The notes beneath the pieces are model-generated. The model was not told the DNA's origin and searched no databases. It saw nothing but the letters and a program-made list of their open reading frames with translations. Below are positions 1 to 9,666 of a stretch of DNA of 64,000 nucleotides, piece by piece; within the stretch, counting starts at the first letter, position 1, and every line of letters starts with the position of its first letter. This DNA is from Thioalkalivibrio sp. K90mix (GTDB taxonomy: Bacteria; Pseudomonadota; Gammaproteobacteria; Ectothiorhodospirales; Ectothiorhodospiraceae). The stretch spans positions 124,001-188,000 of the forward strand of contig NC_013889.1 of assembly GCF_000025545.1 (NCBI RefSeq), read 5' to 3'. The position numbers and the translations under genes are program-made.

Positions 1-356
1 ATCACGTCGCCGTTGCCGGAGATCACGAAGGAGTTGTCGCGGTCGGAGACGGCCAGCAATGCCTCCAGCCGGCGCAGGGCGCGGTCGGTGCGCCAGTCCT
101 TGGCCAGTTCGACGGCCGCGCGGGTGATGTTGCCGGAGTGCTTTTCCAGCATGCCCTCGAAGCGTTCGAACAGGGTAAAGGCATCGGCGGTGCCGCCGGC
201 AAAACCGGCGAGTATGCGGTCGTGATAGACGCGGCGCACCTTGCGCGCGTTGCCCTTCATTACGGTGTTGCCAAGGGATACCTGGCCGTCGCCCCCGAGG
301 GTGACGGCGCCGTCCTTGCGGACGCATACGATGGTGGTGCCGCGAAACTGTTCCAC
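1..356 (-). CDS. hslV: ATP-dependent protease subunit HslV (partial, C-terminus outside window)
   Basis: Peptidase subunit of the HslVU (ClpYQ) cytoplasmic protease, a proteasome-like threonine peptidase that degrades misfolded proteins when HslU unfolds them. The reverse strand reads from a GTG at 356 and gives [12 protein letters not shown], the classic start in which a short propeptide is removed to expose the catalytic threonine (Thr7 here). About 118 of the usual 175 or so residues are visible before the window edge. An upstream GGAGAG supports the GTG start. It lies 178 bp after xerC on the same strand, the common gammaproteobacterial order xerC-hslV-hslU, so hslU probably follows outside the window. 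Confidence 0.93.
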   Translation of the reverse strand, partial: MEQFRGTTIVCVRKDGAVTLGGDGQVSLGNTVMKGNARKVRRVYHDRILAGFAGGTADAFTLFERFEGMLEKHSGNITRAAVELAKDWRTDRALRRLEALLAVSDRDNSFVISGNGDV

Positions 357-534
357 GGGCGCTCTCCTTTGTGCTGCGGTCGGGGCCGGCCGCCTGCCGT
401 GTGGCTTGCGAGGCCGCGTCGGGCGGCGCGCAAGGACCAAGGGACAGGATGTGGCGACGTCCGGCGTTTTTTCGGTCCGGACGCGATTGGGTCCCGGTCG
501 TTTTTGTTGGTTCCCCGCCCGGAGAAAGCTGGAC

Positions 535-1485
535 TCAGCGTTTGCCTGGCGAACGGTCTCTCCGGGCACGCGGGTGGGCGGCATCATACACCTGTGCCAG
601 ATGCTGATAATCGAGATGGGTATAGATCTGGGTAGTTTCAAGGTTGGCGTGACCCAGAAGCTCCTGAATGGCTCGCAAATCGCCGCTCGACTCCAGCAGG
701 TGGCTGGCGAACGCATGGCGCAGACGGTGCGGGTGCAGGCGTACGTCCAGCCCGGCACGGCGGCCGGCTTCGGCCACGCGACGCTGCACGGCGCGGTTGC
801 CGATGCGCTGGCCGCGCCGGCTGACGAACACGGCATGCGCGTCCGGCGCGGCCCAGTCGCCGCGGCACTTCAGCCAGTTCCGCAAGGCGTCGCGCGCCAT
901 GCGCCCCACCGGGACGCTGCGCTCGCGGCGGCCCTTGCCCAGCACGCGTACGAGCCCGGCATCCAGGTCGAGATCGGTGAGGTCCAGTCCGGTCAGCTCC
1001 GACAGGCGCAACCCGGAGGAGTACAGCAGCTCCAGCATGGCCTGGTCGCGGGCGGCCAGGATTGGGTCGAGATCCTCGGCCGGGGTCAGGGCCTGCTGGG
1101 TCTGGTCGACGTCGAGATCGCGTGGCAGGGCGCGCCCCGCGCGCGGTCCGCGCAGGCCGGCAGCCGGGTTGGCCGGCATGCGGCGGTGCTCGACCTGATG
1201 GGCGAAAAAGCCGCGCGCGGCGGACAGAAAGCGCTGGATCGAGCGCGGGTGGTGACCCTGGCGAGCCAGCTGCCCGGCGATACGCCGCATGTCGGCGGCC
1301 TTCAGCTGATCCCAGGGCCCGCTGTGCAGGCGGCGCAGGTGAGCCAGGTCGCGCTGGTAGGCTTTGATGGTATGCGGCGAATGGCCGCGAACATCGCGCA
1401 AATGGGCCAGAAAGGCCGCGATATCCGCATCATGGGCTGTGGTTTCGGCCGCCGCCTCAGGCGGCGGATTGGGTCCGCTCGACAT
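535..1485 (-). CDS. xerC: Tyrosine recombinase XerC
   Basis: Site-specific recombinase that, with XerD, resolves chromosome dimers at dif. The protein has 316 residues, in line with the family. An N-terminal SAM-like DNA-binding domain (about residues 20-110) is followed by the catalytic domain. The catalytic set is visible: Arg in [10 protein letters not shown], a Lys in the [10 protein letters not shown] strand, the [10 protein letters not shown] box (H-x-x-R), the [14 protein letters not shown] stretch and the nucleophilic Tyr within it. Its start overlaps the end of the DUF484 gene by 29 bp, so the two are probably translated together. The dapF-DUF484-xerC order is conserved in gammaproteobacteria and separates XerC from XerD. 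Confidence 0.95.
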   Translation of the reverse strand: MSSGPNPPPEAAAETTAHDADIAAFLAHLRDVRGHSPHTIKAYQRDLAHLRRLHSGPWDQLKAADMRRIAGQLARQGHHPRSIQRFLSAARGFFAHQVEHRRMPANPAAGLRGPRAGRALPRDLDVDQTQQALTPAEDLDPILAARDQAMLELLYSSGLRLSELTGLDLTDLDLDAGLVRVLGKGRRERSVPVGRMARDALRNWLKCRGDWAAPDAHAVFVSRRGQRIGNRAVQRRVAEAGRRAGLDVRLHPHRLRHAFASHLLESSGDLRAIQELLGHANLETTQIYTHLDYQHLAQVYDAAHPRARRDRSPGKR

Positions 1486-2194
1486 GGCAGCGGATCGATT
1501 CGGCCAGCAGGTCGCCGATGTGCGTGACGAAATAGGTGCCCATGTCGGGCTGGAAGCGATCCACGGAGTCGCTGGCCAGTCCGAGCACGCCGATGCGGTC
1601 GGACTCGTCGCCCAGCGGCATCAGGATGGCGGAGCCGATACCGTCGGCGGAGTCGAACAGCACGTCCAGCATCTCGCCCGGCACACGGCCGCATTGGGCC
1701 TTGCCGCGCGCGAACAACGGGTCGAACGTGCTCAGCTCGCTGGATTCCAGGGCGTGCAGGTCGTCCACCTCGCGATCGGCCAGGCGGATGCTCACGCGCT
1801 CCGCGCCGAGTTCGTTGCGCAGGGCGTCCTGAGTCAGCGCGAGGACCGCGTCCAGGTTTTCGGCGCGCATCAGGGTCTTGGCCAGTTCGTGCAGGTGCTG
1901 GCCCATGCGCTCGTTGTCGCGGGCGCGCTCGACCAGCTCGCCCATGTGCTGCTCCATCGCGCGGTGCTTTTCGCGCAGCAGGGTGACCTGGCGCTCCAGC
2001 AGCGACACCGCGCCGCCGGCCGGATGCGGCAGTCGCAGGATATCGAGCAGTGGCAGGTGATCCTGGAAGAAATCCGGGTGGTCGCGCAGGTAGGCCTCGA
2101 CGTCGCCCGCGCTGATCCCCTGATGGTTGTTGTTTTCCGGAGCCCGGTTCTTGGCGGGCTTCGCGGCAGAGGCGTTGGAGGATTGCCCAGTCAT
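1457..2194 (-). CDS. DUF484 family protein (GAF-like)
   Basis: Member of the DUF484 family, 245 residues, of unknown biochemical role. The family contains a GAF-like fold and is almost always found between dapF and xerC. The N-terminal 35 residues are polar and low in complexity. A segment near residues 60-110 looks helical or coiled ([17 protein letters not shown]), and the rest is the GAF-like domain. The start at 2194 is chosen because its ATG overlaps the dapF stop as ATGA, which signals translational coupling. A longer frame begins 48 bp upstream inside dapF but is unnecessary. Confidence 0.88.
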   Translation of the reverse strand: MTGQSSNASAAKPAKNRAPENNNHQGISAGDVEAYLRDHPDFFQDHLPLLDILRLPHPAGGAVSLLERQVTLLREKHRAMEQHMGELVERARDNERMGQHLHELAKTLMRAENLDAVLALTQDALRNELGAERVSIRLADREVDDLHALESSELSTFDPLFARGKAQCGRVPGEMLDVLFDSADGIGSAILMPLGDESDRIGVLGLASDSVDRFQPDMGTYFVTHIGDLLAESIRCHVERTQSAA

Positions 2195-3027
2195 AGATCG
2201 ATCCAGCCGTTGAAAACCGTGGTGGCCGGTCCGGTTAGCCAAACCGGGGCTTCGGCCTGTGCGTTCCAGCTTAGCACAAGGGTACCGCCCGGCAGCGAGA
2301 CTTCAACCTCGTCGTCGACGAGGTTGCGTCGGCGCAGAATGGCCATCGCGGCGGCCGCGCCGCTGCCACAGGCCAGCGTCTCGCCGACCCCGCGTTCGAA
2401 TACCCGCAGGTCTACATGCGTGCGGTCGCGCAGCGCGGCAAAGCCGACATTCACGCGGCGCGGGAAGCACTCGTGCCGCTCGATCAGCGGCCCGACCTCG
2501 GTCACGGGCGCGCTCGCGACGTCGTCGACCAGTAGCACCGCATGGGGGTTGCCCATGGACACCGCGCCCAGTGTGATCGCGTGGCCCTGCACGTCCAGGG
2601 TGTAGGCATCAGCCTCGTGTTCGGCGACCAGCGGGATCTGTTCGGGCGTGAACACGGGCTGCCCCATGTTGACCCGCACGTGCTCGTCGTCCTCCACATG
2701 CAGCACGATGCGTCCGCCCAGGGTCTCGACCGGGATCTCGCGGGCCTCGGTCAGGCCCTGCTCGCGCACGAAGCGGGCGAAGCAGCGCGCACCGTTGCCG
2801 CACTGCTCCACCTCGGAGCCATCGGCATTGAAGATGCGGTAGCGGAACAGGGCCTGTGTTGGGTCGCCCGGGGGCTCCACCAGCAGGATCTGGTCGCAGC
2901 CGATGCCGAAGTGGCGATCCGCCAGTTGGCGCAGCGTCGCCTCGTCGAGCCGGACGTCCTGGCGCGTGCCGTCGATGACGACGAAGTCGTTGCCCAGACC
3001 GTGCATCTTGGTGAATTCCAGCCGCAT
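2191..3027 (-). CDS. dapF: Diaminopimelate epimerase
   Basis: Converts LL- to meso-diaminopimelate, the precursor of lysine and of the peptidoglycan cross-link. It acts in the cytoplasm. At 278 residues it matches the family. Both catalytic cysteines are visible in their motifs, EQCGNGARC and [10 protein letters not shown]. The start at 3027 gives the conserved [15 protein letters not shown]; the open frame extends about 90 codons further upstream, but that part is an arginine-rich out-of-frame reading of the methyltransferase gene. The stop of the upstream methyltransferase overlaps this ATG (TGATG). The gene lies in a lysine block with lysA. Confidence 0.96.
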   Translation of the reverse strand: MRLEFTKMHGLGNDFVVIDGTRQDVRLDEATLRQLADRHFGIGCDQILLVEPPGDPTQALFRYRIFNADGSEVEQCGNGARCFARFVREQGLTEAREIPVETLGGRIVLHVEDDEHVRVNMGQPVFTPEQIPLVAEHEADAYTLDVQGHAITLGAVSMGNPHAVLLVDDVASAPVTEVGPLIERHECFPRRVNVGFAALRDRTHVDLRVFERGVGETLACGSGAAAAMAILRRRNLVDDEVEVSLPGGTLVLSWNAQAEAPVWLTGPATTVFNGWIDL

Positions 3028-3701
3028 CAGGTGGCCTCCGGCAGGTGCCCGAAGATGATCATGTGCCGGTCCGAGGTGGCGCGGACGGCGAAGTCGTCGA
3101 GTCCGGCATCGGCCAGCTGCGCGCGCACCTCGTCGGGCGTGAAGGCCGCGCGCAGGGAGTGTTCGAAGTCGCGGCGCAGCACGTCCGGGTCGTCGGCTGC
3201 GTACTCCGCGACCAGGGCCTTGACCGTTTGCTCCGAGTCGGGCCGGCGCAGGTCCATCACGAACACGGCCGCGCCGGCTGCGCCATCGCGCACGATGGTC
3301 TGCCACAGTACCGCGGGTTCATGCAGGTGATGCAGCAGGGAATTGCTGATGATCGTGGCATACGGGGCGCGCGGGCCGCGCGCCTCGGGCAGGCAGCCCT
3401 CGGCCAGGTGCACGCGCGGCGCGGCCGGGTGGCCGGCCATCAGCGCGTCACCGGCGGCCAGCATCGCGGGCGCGCCGTCGAGCCCGTCGACCTCGCAGGC
3501 CGGGTAGTGCGCGGCGAAGCGCAGCGAGACATCGCCCGGCCCGCAGCCGAGATCCAGTACGGGGCCGGTGACCGGGCCCGGGAAGGCCTCGGCGAAGGCG
3601 TCCACGAAGCCTTCGTGCGGGGCGGCGAAGTCGGCGTCGGCATAGGCCCGGGCCTGCTCTGGCTCCAGCATCAGCTCCGGTTCCGGACGGCGCGGGATCA
3701 C
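3027..3701 (-). CDS. Class I SAM-dependent methyltransferase, substrate unknown
   Basis: A 224-residue Rossmann-fold methyltransferase. The SAM-binding motif I is [15 protein letters not shown] (about residues 47-61), followed by an acidic residue at the end of strand 2 (DGLDGAPAM) and a motif II/III region ISNSLLHHL. The substrate cannot be read from the sequence. It is wedged between lysA and dapF with overlapping ends on both sides, so it is cotranscribed with lysine genes, but nothing links it chemically to that pathway. Confidence 0.85.
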   Translation of the reverse strand: MIPRRPEPELMLEPEQARAYADADFAAPHEGFVDAFAEAFPGPVTGPVLDLGCGPGDVSLRFAAHYPACEVDGLDGAPAMLAAGDALMAGHPAAPRVHLAEGCLPEARGPRAPYATIISNSLLHHLHEPAVLWQTIVRDGAAGAAVFVMDLRRPDSEQTVKALVAEYAADDPDVLRRDFEHSLRAAFTPDEVRAQLADAGLDDFAVRATSDRHMIIFGHLPEAT

Positions 3702-5002
3702 GGGTCCACGCTCCCGGGCGGGTTTTCGTCGTCCGGGTCCGCGTCTTCGGGGTCCCGGGGCAGCATGCTCTCGCGCATCATCAGGTGGTCGACCTGCTCG
3801 CGGCGGTTGATGATCTGGAAGTGGTCGCCGTCGACCATGATCTCCGGCGGGCGCGGGCGCGAATTGTAGTTGCCGGCCATGACATAGCCGTAGGCCCCGG
3901 CCGAGCGCACGGCGAGCACGTCGCCCGCGGCCAGTGCCAGTTCGCGTTCGCGGCCGAGGAAATCGCCGGTCTCGCAGACCGGGCCGACGATGTCGTAGGT
4001 GCGCGCGGCGGTTTCACGGCGCTGCACGACCGGGATGATCTCCTGCCAGGCGCCATAAAGGGCCGGGCGCAGCAGGTCGTTCATCGCCCCGTCGACGATC
4101 GCGAAGTCGTGGGCCTCGGTGTGCTTGAGGTACTCCACGCGGGTCAGGAACACCCCGGCGTTGGCCGCGATTGCCCGGCCGGGTTCCAGCAGCACCTTCA
4201 GCGAGCGCTCGCCCATCACCTTGCGCAGGGCACTGGCCCAGGCGTCCGGCTCCGGCGGGGTCTCGTCGCGGTAGCGCACGCCCAGCCCGCCGCCGACATC
4301 GATATGTTCGAGTTCGATGCCGTCTGCGGCCAGCTGGTCGACCAGCGTCAGCACGCGTTTCAGGGCATCGGTGAACGGGTCGATCCGGGTCAGCTGCGAG
4401 CCGATGTGGAAATCGACGCCGGTGGCCTCCAGGTGCTGGCTGTCGCGTACCCGGGCATACAGCGCCGGCGCCTCCTCGATGGCAACGCCGAACTTGTTCT
4501 CACGCAGGCCGGTGGCGATATAGGGATGGGTCTCGGCGTCGACGTCCGGGTTCACGCGGATCGAGACCGGCGCGGTCACGCCCATCTCGGCCGCAATGGA
4601 CTCCAGCCGCTCCAGCTCCGGGGCGGATTCGACGTTGAAGCAATGGATGCCGACCTTCAGTGCCCGGCGCATCTCGGCCGCGGTCTTGCCGACGCCCGAG
4701 AACACGACCTTCGCCGGGTCGCCGCCGGCGCGCAGTACACGTTCCAGTTCGCCGCCGGAGACGATGTCGAAGCCGGCGCCCAGGCGCGCGAGCACGTTCA
4801 GCACCCCCAGCGCGGAGTTCGCCTTCACCGCGAAGCAGACCTGGTGCGGCGTGCCGATCAGGGCCTCGCTGAACGCGCGGTAGTGGCGCTCAAGGGTGGC
4901 GCGCGAATACACGTAGGCGGGCGTACCCACCAGCTGGGCGAGGTGGTCCAGCGCCACGCCTTCGGCATGCAGCGTGTTGCCGTGGTAGTCGAAGTAGTCC
5001 AT
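3698..5002 (-). CDS. lysA: Diaminopimelate decarboxylase
   Basis: Last enzyme of lysine synthesis, a PLP-dependent decarboxylase of meso-diaminopimelate. The protein has 434 residues with the alanine-racemase-like barrel first. The PLP lysine lies in [13 protein letters not shown] (about residue 59), the glycine-rich phosphate loop in [12 protein letters not shown], and the C-terminal beta domain contains CETGDFLG and [18 protein letters not shown], which contribute substrate-binding residues across the dimer. Its end overlaps the methyltransferase start by 4 bp. The start sits directly after the lptM stop. lptM-lysA-dapF is a common gammaproteobacterial arrangement. Confidence 0.96.
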   Translation of the reverse strand: MDYFDYHGNTLHAEGVALDHLAQLVGTPAYVYSRATLERHYRAFSEALIGTPHQVCFAVKANSALGVLNVLARLGAGFDIVSGGELERVLRAGGDPAKVVFSGVGKTAAEMRRALKVGIHCFNVESAPELERLESIAAEMGVTAPVSIRVNPDVDAETHPYIATGLRENKFGVAIEEAPALYARVRDSQHLEATGVDFHIGSQLTRIDPFTDALKRVLTLVDQLAADGIELEHIDVGGGLGVRYRDETPPEPDAWASALRKVMGERSLKVLLEPGRAIAANAGVFLTRVEYLKHTEAHDFAIVDGAMNDLLRPALYGAWQEIIPVVQRRETAARTYDIVGPVCETGDFLGRERELALAAGDVLAVRSAGAYGYVMAGNYNSRPRPPEIMVDGDHFQIINRREQVDHLMMRESMLPRDPEDADPDDENPPGSVDP

Positions 5003-5137
5003 TCAGCGGCGCTCCTCGGTTTCGTCGTCATCGGGCAGGTAGAGATCACCCTTCTGTCCGCAGGAGGCGAGCATCTGCATCGTGCCGAGCACGACCACGA
5101 CCGCAATCAGGAGCCACTGGGCCTTGCATGAACGCAT
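5003..5137 (-). CDS. lptM: LPS-assembly lipoprotein LptM (YifL-like)
   Basis: A 44-residue lipoprotein. The start at 5137 gives MRSCKAQWLL, a hydrophobic stretch and a lipobox MLASC with the lipidated Cys at residue 26. This is followed by GQKGDLYLP, the signature of LptM/YifL, which in E. coli assists maturation of the LptDE LPS translocon in the outer membrane. A longer reading from 5218 would put 27 polar residues before the signal peptide and is rejected. The position immediately upstream of lysA is the conserved one for this family. Confidence 0.85.
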   Translation of the reverse strand: MRSCKAQWLLIAVVVVLGTMQMLASCGQKGDLYLPDDDETEERR

Positions 5138-5449
5138 GTTCGTTCCGGGGTGTCGTTGCAATGAAGGGCAATAGTGTGCCATTGATACGGCGCTGGCTTC
5201 AGGTCCATCCGTTGTCATTCACCCGATTTTGAACCCTTGGTGATCTGTTCATCATCGATTCAGCGAACTTTGGGAGGATGAACCTGCCAGACCAGCAGAA
5301 GACCACTGAAGCTGGTCAGCGATGGAGCCCGACCCCAAGGAATAGATCCCCGGGGGTCGCCGTCCAAAGCAACAGGCGTAAACGCGGGCAACCGCTAAAA
5401 CGCCGCCGGATAACCCGGAACTGACCCAAAAAGATGAGAGGAGATCTCC
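5138..5449 (+). other. Intergenic region with hairpin-rich leader upstream of soxY
   Basis: No gene is visible in these 312 bases between the divergent lptM and soxY. The second half, on the soxY side, contains several consecutive inverted repeats: GACCAGC (5290-5296) with GCTGGTC (5311-5317), CGACCCC (5330-5336) with GGGGTCG (5353-5359), then GCGG-GCAA-CCGC in 5384-5395. The stretch ends with a clean GAGAGGAG ribosome-binding site just before the soxY ATG. This could be a structured 5' leader or simply GC-rich chance pairing. I could not match it to a known riboswitch class. Confidence 0.4.
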
Positions 5450-5923
5450 ATGATTAGCACCAAGCGTCGTGTCTTCCTGAAAGGCACTCTCGCCGCCGGC
5501 ACCGTCGGCGTGGCCGTTGGGGCTGGCCTGCTGGCTCCGAGCAAGCTGCTGGCCGCCTGGCCGTCCTCCACGTTCGAGGCCGAGGGCCTGGACGCCGCGA
5601 TGGAAGCTGCGCTCGGCTCCACCGACATCCCGGATAGCGACGACATCGATCTGAGCGCCCCGGAAATCGCCGAGAACGGCGCCGTGGTCCCGGTTTCGAT
5701 CGAAACCAGCCTGGACGACGTCACCGAGATCGCCCTGTTCGCCGAGGAAAACGACTTCGCCGCGACCGCCCACTACATCCTGGCCTCCGGCACCAAGCCG
5801 AAAGTGTCCAGCCGCATCCGTCTGGGTGAGTCCTCGAACGTCGTGGCCGCCGTGAAGTCTGGCGACAGCTGGTACAAGACGGTCCGCGAAGTGAAGGTCA
5901 CGGTCGGTGGCTGCGGCGGTTAA
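5450..5923 (+). CDS. soxY: Thiosulfate-carrier protein SoxY
   Basis: Periplasmic carrier subunit of the Sox thiosulfate-oxidation system; sulfur intermediates are bound to a C-terminal cysteine on a swinging arm. The 157-residue protein starts with a Tat signal (KRRVFLKG followed by a hydrophobic stretch, cleavage near residues 35-36) and ends in the diagnostic GGCGG motif with Cys at residue 155. soxZ follows after 46 bp with its own GGAGGA site. No soxAXB, soxCD or soxL is visible here, so the rest of the pathway lies elsewhere. Tat export ties it functionally to tatABC about 4 kb downstream. Confidence 0.96.
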   Translation: MISTKRRVFLKGTLAAGTVGVAVGAGLLAPSKLLAAWPSSTFEAEGLDAAMEAALGSTDIPDSDDIDLSAPEIAENGAVVPVSIETSLDDVTEIALFAEENDFAATAHYILASGTKPKVSSRIRLGESSNVVAAVKSGDSWYKTVREVKVTVGGCGG

Positions 5924-5969
5924 GCCGCGCGCCCCAATCGCTGATCGAACCCTATTGGAGGAATAAGAT

Positions 5970-6254
5970 ATGTCTATTCGAGTTCGCGCCCAAGAAAGCA
6001 ACGGCGTTGTTAACGTCCGCGCTCTGATGAGCCACGACATGCTGGTCCCGGATGATGATGGTGGTCCGCACTTCATCGAAACCGTGGAAATCAAGCGTAA
6101 CGGCGAAGACGCCATTACCGCCTACTGGAACTTCACTGTCTCTCGTAACCCGTTCCTGCAGGTCGAGTTCGACGGTTCCGCCGGCGACACCGTGTCCGTC
6201 TCCTGGACGGACAACAAGGGCGAATCCGATTCGACCGAAGTCGAAGTCGGCTAA
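5970..6254 (+). CDS. soxZ: Sulfur-compound chelating protein SoxZ
   Basis: Partner of SoxY in the SoxYZ heterodimer that carries sulfur intermediates in the periplasm. It has 94 residues, the usual size, and an immunoglobulin-like all-beta character (for example HFIETVEIKRNGE and PFLQVEFDGSAGD). It has no signal peptide of its own; members of this family are exported together with SoxY through the Tat signal of SoxY. The gene is followed by a strong terminator, so soxYZ forms a compact two-gene unit. Confidence 0.95.
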   Translation: MSIRVRAQESNGVVNVRALMSHDMLVPDDDGGPHFIETVEIKRNGEDAITAYWNFTVSRNPFLQVEFDGSAGDTVSVSWTDNKGESDSTEVEVG

Positions 6255-6278
6255 GGAAGCCTCGCTTCCTGACGTCCA

Positions 6279-6308
6279 GCCGGGGCCCTCGGGTCCCGGC
6301 TTTTTTTT
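6279..6308 (+). terminator. Rho-independent terminator after soxYZ
   Basis: GCCGGG (6279-6284) pairs with CCCGGC (6295-6300), and the stem is followed directly by eight T residues. A smaller hairpin GAAGC-CTC-GCTTC lies just before it. This separates soxYZ from the his genes. Confidence 0.9.
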
Positions 6309-6404
6309 GCCAATTGCATGGCAGGCGAGTGCCCCGATCCGGTGTGCGTACCGGGCCGTGGCCAGCCTTGCTACACTGAGCCTTTGTCGTCTTGAATCGG
6401 AATC

Positions 6405-6998
6405 ATGACTGAACGTACTGCTAGCATCCGCCGCGACACCCTCGAGACCCAGATCACCGTCGAGCTCAACCTTGATGGCAAGGGCACAAGCCAGCTGGAA
6501 ACCGGTGTCCCGTTCCTCGATCACATGCTCGACCAGGTGGCCCGCCACGGCATGGTCGATCTCTCGGTGCGTGCGCAGGGCGACCTGCATATCGACGCGC
6601 ATCACACGGTCGAGGATGTCGGCATCACGCTCGGGCAGGCGCTGGCCAAGGCCTTGGGGGACAAGAAGGGCATCCGCCGCTACGGCCATGCCTACGTCCC
6701 GCTGGACGAGGCCCTGGCGCGGGTAGTGATCGATTTTTCAGGGCGCCCGGGGCTGGAGATGCACGCGGACTTTCGGCGTTCGCACATCGGCGAGTTCGAT
6801 GTGGATCTCTTTCACGAGTTCTTCCAGGGGCTGGTCAACCATGCCTGGATGACCCTGCACATCGACAGCCTTCGCGGAGACAACGCGCACCACGTGGCCG
6901 AGACCATCTTCAAGGCCTTTGGACGCGCGCTGCGCATGGCGGCCGAGGCCGACCCGCGCGCGGAGGGGATTACCCCGTCGACCAAGGGCAGCCTTTAA
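6405..6998 (+). CDS. hisB: Imidazoleglycerol-phosphate dehydratase
   Basis: Dehydrates imidazoleglycerol phosphate in histidine synthesis. It is the monofunctional HisB form (197 residues) without the N-terminal phosphatase domain of E. coli HisB. The metal-binding motifs are visible: HHTVEDVGI and [15 protein letters not shown], with [11 protein letters not shown] near residue 45. It opens the his cluster hisB-hisH-hisA-hisF-hisE, and hisH follows after 26 bp. Confidence 0.96.
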   Translation: MTERTASIRRDTLETQITVELNLDGKGTSQLETGVPFLDHMLDQVARHGMVDLSVRAQGDLHIDAHHTVEDVGITLGQALAKALGDKKGIRRYGHAYVPLDEALARVVIDFSGRPGLEMHADFRRSHIGEFDVDLFHEFFQGLVNHAWMTLHIDSLRGDNAHHVAETIFKAFGRALRMAAEADPRAEGITPSTKGSL

Positions 6999-7024
6999 GG
7001 AAGAACGCAAGGGATTTCCCGGCC

Positions 7025-7681
7025 ATGGAAACAGTTGCCGTCATTGACTACGGCATGGGTAACCTGCACTCGGTGGTTCGCGCGCTCGAACACGAGTCCG
7101 GTGCCGATCAGCGCATCCTGCTGACGGACGATCCCGACACCCTGCGTGAGGCCGATCGCCTGGTCTTTCCGGGGCAGGGGGCGGCCGGTGATGCGATGCG
7201 CGCGCTGGCCTCGCGGGGGCTCGATCGCCTGTTGCCCGAGCTGACTGCGGATCGGCCCTTCCTTGGCCTGTGCCTGGGGCAGCAGATCCTGATGCAGCAC
7301 AGCGAAGAGAGCGGCGGGGTCGATCTTCTGGGCATACTGCCGGGGCGGGTCGCACGTTTCCCGGAATGCGATGGCCCGGACGGCCGGCGCCTGAAGATCC
7401 CGCACATGGGGTGGAACCGGGTCCTGCCGACGGGCGAGCACCCCCTGTGGCACGGCCTGCCCGAGACGCCGTGGTTCTATTTTGTACACAGCTATCGCGT
7501 GTTGCCGGAGAATGAGACGGATATCGCCGGGCGCACCGATTATGGCGAGACCTTTGCCTCGGCACTGGCGCGCGGCTCGCTGTTCACCATGCAGTGCCAC
7601 CCGGAGAAGAGCGCCGCCTGCGGGCTGCGCCTGTTGCATAACTTTCTGCGCTGGGACGGTGAGGGTCCCGGGGCTGCGTGA
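7025..7681 (+). CDS. hisH: Imidazole glycerol phosphate synthase, glutaminase subunit HisH
   Basis: Class I glutamine amidotransferase subunit that feeds ammonia to HisF. The protein has 218 residues. The nucleophilic Cys is in [11 protein letters not shown] (about residue 83), and the His-Glu pair is in QCHPEKS near residue 196. It works as the HisHF heterodimer, with hisF two genes downstream. The next gene, hisA, starts 10 bp after the stop behind an AGGAG site. Confidence 0.96.
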   Translation: METVAVIDYGMGNLHSVVRALEHESGADQRILLTDDPDTLREADRLVFPGQGAAGDAMRALASRGLDRLLPELTADRPFLGLCLGQQILMQHSEESGGVDLLGILPGRVARFPECDGPDGRRLKIPHMGWNRVLPTGEHPLWHGLPETPWFYFVHSYRVLPENETDIAGRTDYGETFASALARGSLFTMQCHPEKSAACGLRLLHNFLRWDGEGPGAA

Positions 7682-7691
7682 GGAGTCCAAG

Positions 7692-8423
7692 ATGCTGGTC
7701 ATTCCTGCAATTGATCTGAAGGAAGGCAAATGCGTGCGCCTGCGCCAGGGCAAGATGGAGGATTCCACCGTGTTCGGCGAAGACCCGGTGGAGATGGCGA
7801 AGCGCTGGGTGGATGCCGGGGCGGAGCGCCTGCACATCGTCGACCTGGATGGCGCCTTCGCGGGCCATCCGCGTAATGCCGAGGCCGTGCATGCGATCGC
7901 CGAGGCCTTCCCCGACCTGCCGATCCAGATCGGCGGCGGGATTCGCGACGAGGACACCGTGCAGGCCTATCTGGATGCCGGGGTGGAGTTCGTGATCATT
8001 GGCACCCGCGCGGTGAGCGCGCCGCACTTCGTCAATGACCTGTGCCTGGAGTTTCCCGGGCGCATCATCGTCGGGCTGGACGCGAAGGACGGCAAGCTGG
8101 CGGTGGATGGCTGGTCGAAGCTGTCGCACCACGATGTGATTGATCTGGCCCAGCATTTCGAGGCCGATGGTGTGGTGGCCTTCGTCTATACCGATATCGC
8201 CCGCGACGGGATGATGAAGGGCCCCAATGTCGAGGCCACCGCCCGCCTGGCCAGCAACGTGCGCGTGCCGGTGATCGCCTCTGGCGGGATCAGCTCGCTG
8301 GATGACCTGCGCCAGCTCGCCGAGAACGAGGAAGAGGGCATCACGGGGGCCATCGTCGGACGCGCGCTGTACGAGGGCGCGTTCACGCTCGAAGAGGCGC
8401 GCAAGGCGGCGTCCGGGGGCTGA
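7692..8423 (+). CDS. hisA: ProFAR isomerase HisA
   Basis: Isomerizes the ProFAR intermediate in histidine synthesis; a (beta/alpha)8 barrel of 243 residues. The start at 7692 gives [17 protein letters not shown] with the catalytic Asp at residue 8, and the second catalytic region appears as [12 protein letters not shown]. Phosphate-binding loops GGGIRD and SGGIS are present. The frame stays open for 70 codons upstream within hisH, but the start is fixed by homology and by the AGGAG site at 7681-7685. Confidence 0.96.
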   Translation: MLVIPAIDLKEGKCVRLRQGKMEDSTVFGEDPVEMAKRWVDAGAERLHIVDLDGAFAGHPRNAEAVHAIAEAFPDLPIQIGGGIRDEDTVQAYLDAGVEFVIIGTRAVSAPHFVNDLCLEFPGRIIVGLDAKDGKLAVDGWSKLSHHDVIDLAQHFEADGVVAFVYTDIARDGMMKGPNVEATARLASNVRVPVIASGGISSLDDLRQLAENEEEGITGAIVGRALYEGAFTLEEARKAASGG

Positions 8424-8424
8424 G

Positions 8425-9216
8425 ATGCTGGCCAAGCGCATCATCCCCTGCCTGGATGTCGATGCCGGCCGCGTCGTCAAGGGCGTGAACTTTGTCGGCA
8501 TCCGCGATGCCGGCGACCCGGTGGAGATCGCGCGGCGCTACAACGCGCAGGGCGCGGACGAGATCACCTTTCTCGATATCACGGCCTCCAGTGATGATCG
8601 CGACACCATCCTGCATGTGGTCGAGGAGGTCGCGCGCGAGGTCTTTATCCCGCTGACCGTGGGTGGCGGCGTGCGGGCGGTGGAGGATATCCGCCGCCTG
8701 CTGAATGCCGGGGCCGACAAGGTCTCGATCAATACCGCCGCCGTGCACCGCCCGGAGCTGGTGCGCGAGGCGGCCGACTGGGTCGGCAGCCAGTGCATCG
8801 TGGTGGCGATCGACGCCAAGCGCGTCAGCGCGGAAGGCGAGTCCCCTCGCTGGGAGGTGTTCACCCACGGTGGGCGCCGCGAGACCGATCTGGAAGTCGT
8901 CGAGTGGGCGCAGCGGATGGAGTCCCTCGGGGCCGGCGAGATCCTGCTGACCAGCATGGATCGTGATGGCACCCGGATCGGGTTCGATCTGGAACTGACC
9001 CGGGCGGTCAGCGATGCGGTGGGTATCCCGGTCATTGCCTCCGGCGGCGTGGGCGAGTTGCAGCACCTGGTCGAGGGCGTGACCGAAGGCCATGCCGACG
9101 CAGTGCTGGCGGCCAGCATCTTCCATTTCGGTCAGCACACGGTGGGCGAGGCCAAGGACGCGATGGCCGCGGCAGGTGTGCCCGTACGGCCGAACGACGC
9201 TGGGGTGGCCGCCTGA
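8425..9216 (+). CDS. hisF: Imidazole glycerol phosphate synthase, cyclase subunit HisF
   Basis: Cyclase subunit that makes imidazoleglycerol phosphate and AICAR using ammonia from HisH. At 263 residues it is slightly longer than usual. The start [20 protein letters not shown] carries the first catalytic Asp (residue 11), and the second is in [12 protein letters not shown]. It begins 1 bp after the hisA stop and its own stop overlaps the hisE start (TGATG). AICAR released here re-enters purine synthesis at PurH, which is also encoded in this window. Confidence 0.96.
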   Translation: MLAKRIIPCLDVDAGRVVKGVNFVGIRDAGDPVEIARRYNAQGADEITFLDITASSDDRDTILHVVEEVAREVFIPLTVGGGVRAVEDIRRLLNAGADKVSINTAAVHRPELVREAADWVGSQCIVVAIDAKRVSAEGESPRWEVFTHGGRRETDLEVVEWAQRMESLGAGEILLTSMDRDGTRIGFDLELTRAVSDAVGIPVIASGGVGELQHLVEGVTEGHADAVLAASIFHFGQHTVGEAKDAMAAAGVPVRPNDAGVAA

Positions 9217-9593
9217 TGGCCGGGCGTGCGTCAGATGCCCGGGCGGGTGCCGAACTCCTGAGCGCGCTGGCCGAGGTGATCGAACAGCGGCGCCAGGCCG
9301 ACCCGGAGCAGTCCTACGTGGCGAAGCTGCACGCCCGGGGGCTCGACGAAATGCTGAAGAAGCTCGGCGAGGAGTCGGCGGAGACCATTATCGCCGGCAA
9401 GAACGACGACAGCGACGCGCTGGTGTCGGAGATGGCGGACCTGTGGTTTCATAGCCTGATTGTGCTCGCGGCCCGGGGCCGCCACCCCGACGACGTCCTC
9501 GACGAGCTGGCTCGGCGCTTCGGGTTGTCCGGTATCGCGGAAAAGGCCGCGCGCCGGGCCAGTGGGCAGCGCTCTGATAAAAACGATAAATAA
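9216..9593 (+). CDS. hisE: Phosphoribosyl-ATP diphosphatase HisE
   Basis: Removes pyrophosphate from phosphoribosyl-ATP, the second step of histidine synthesis. It has 125 residues and shows the MazG-like helical fold with EESAETIIAGKNDD and EMADLWFHSLIVL, which hold the metal-binding acidic residues. It is a stand-alone HisE. The separate cyclohydrolase HisI, often encoded between hisF and hisE in relatives, is absent here. The start overlaps the hisF stop by one base. Confidence 0.94.
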   Translation: MAGRASDARAGAELLSALAEVIEQRRQADPEQSYVAKLHARGLDEMLKKLGEESAETIIAGKNDDSDALVSEMADLWFHSLIVLAARGRHPDDVLDELARRFGLSGIAEKAARRASGQRSDKNDK

Positions 9594-9666
9594 AACGCTG
9601 CGTATTGATTATGGGCCTGGCGCCGTTCAGGCTTATCCCAAAGTTGAATGATCTTGGAGAGAGTCC

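Noticed and set aside
3028-3306. N-terminal extension of dapF
   Set aside because: The frame stays open for about 90 codons upstream but reads arginine-rich nonsense inside the methyltransferase gene. The conserved DapF N-terminus begins at 3027.
5330-5410. c-di-GMP-I (GEMM) riboswitch before soxY
   Set aside because: Short elements such as CAAAGC and GCGTAAACGC look similar by eye, but the ordered aptamer core and receptor pairing cannot be matched. Kept only as an unassigned structured leader.
5252-6115. 287-codon frame antisense to soxY
   Set aside because: It overlaps the Tat signal, the GGCGG end of SoxY and the start of soxZ on the other strand; serine/glycine-rich with no domain.
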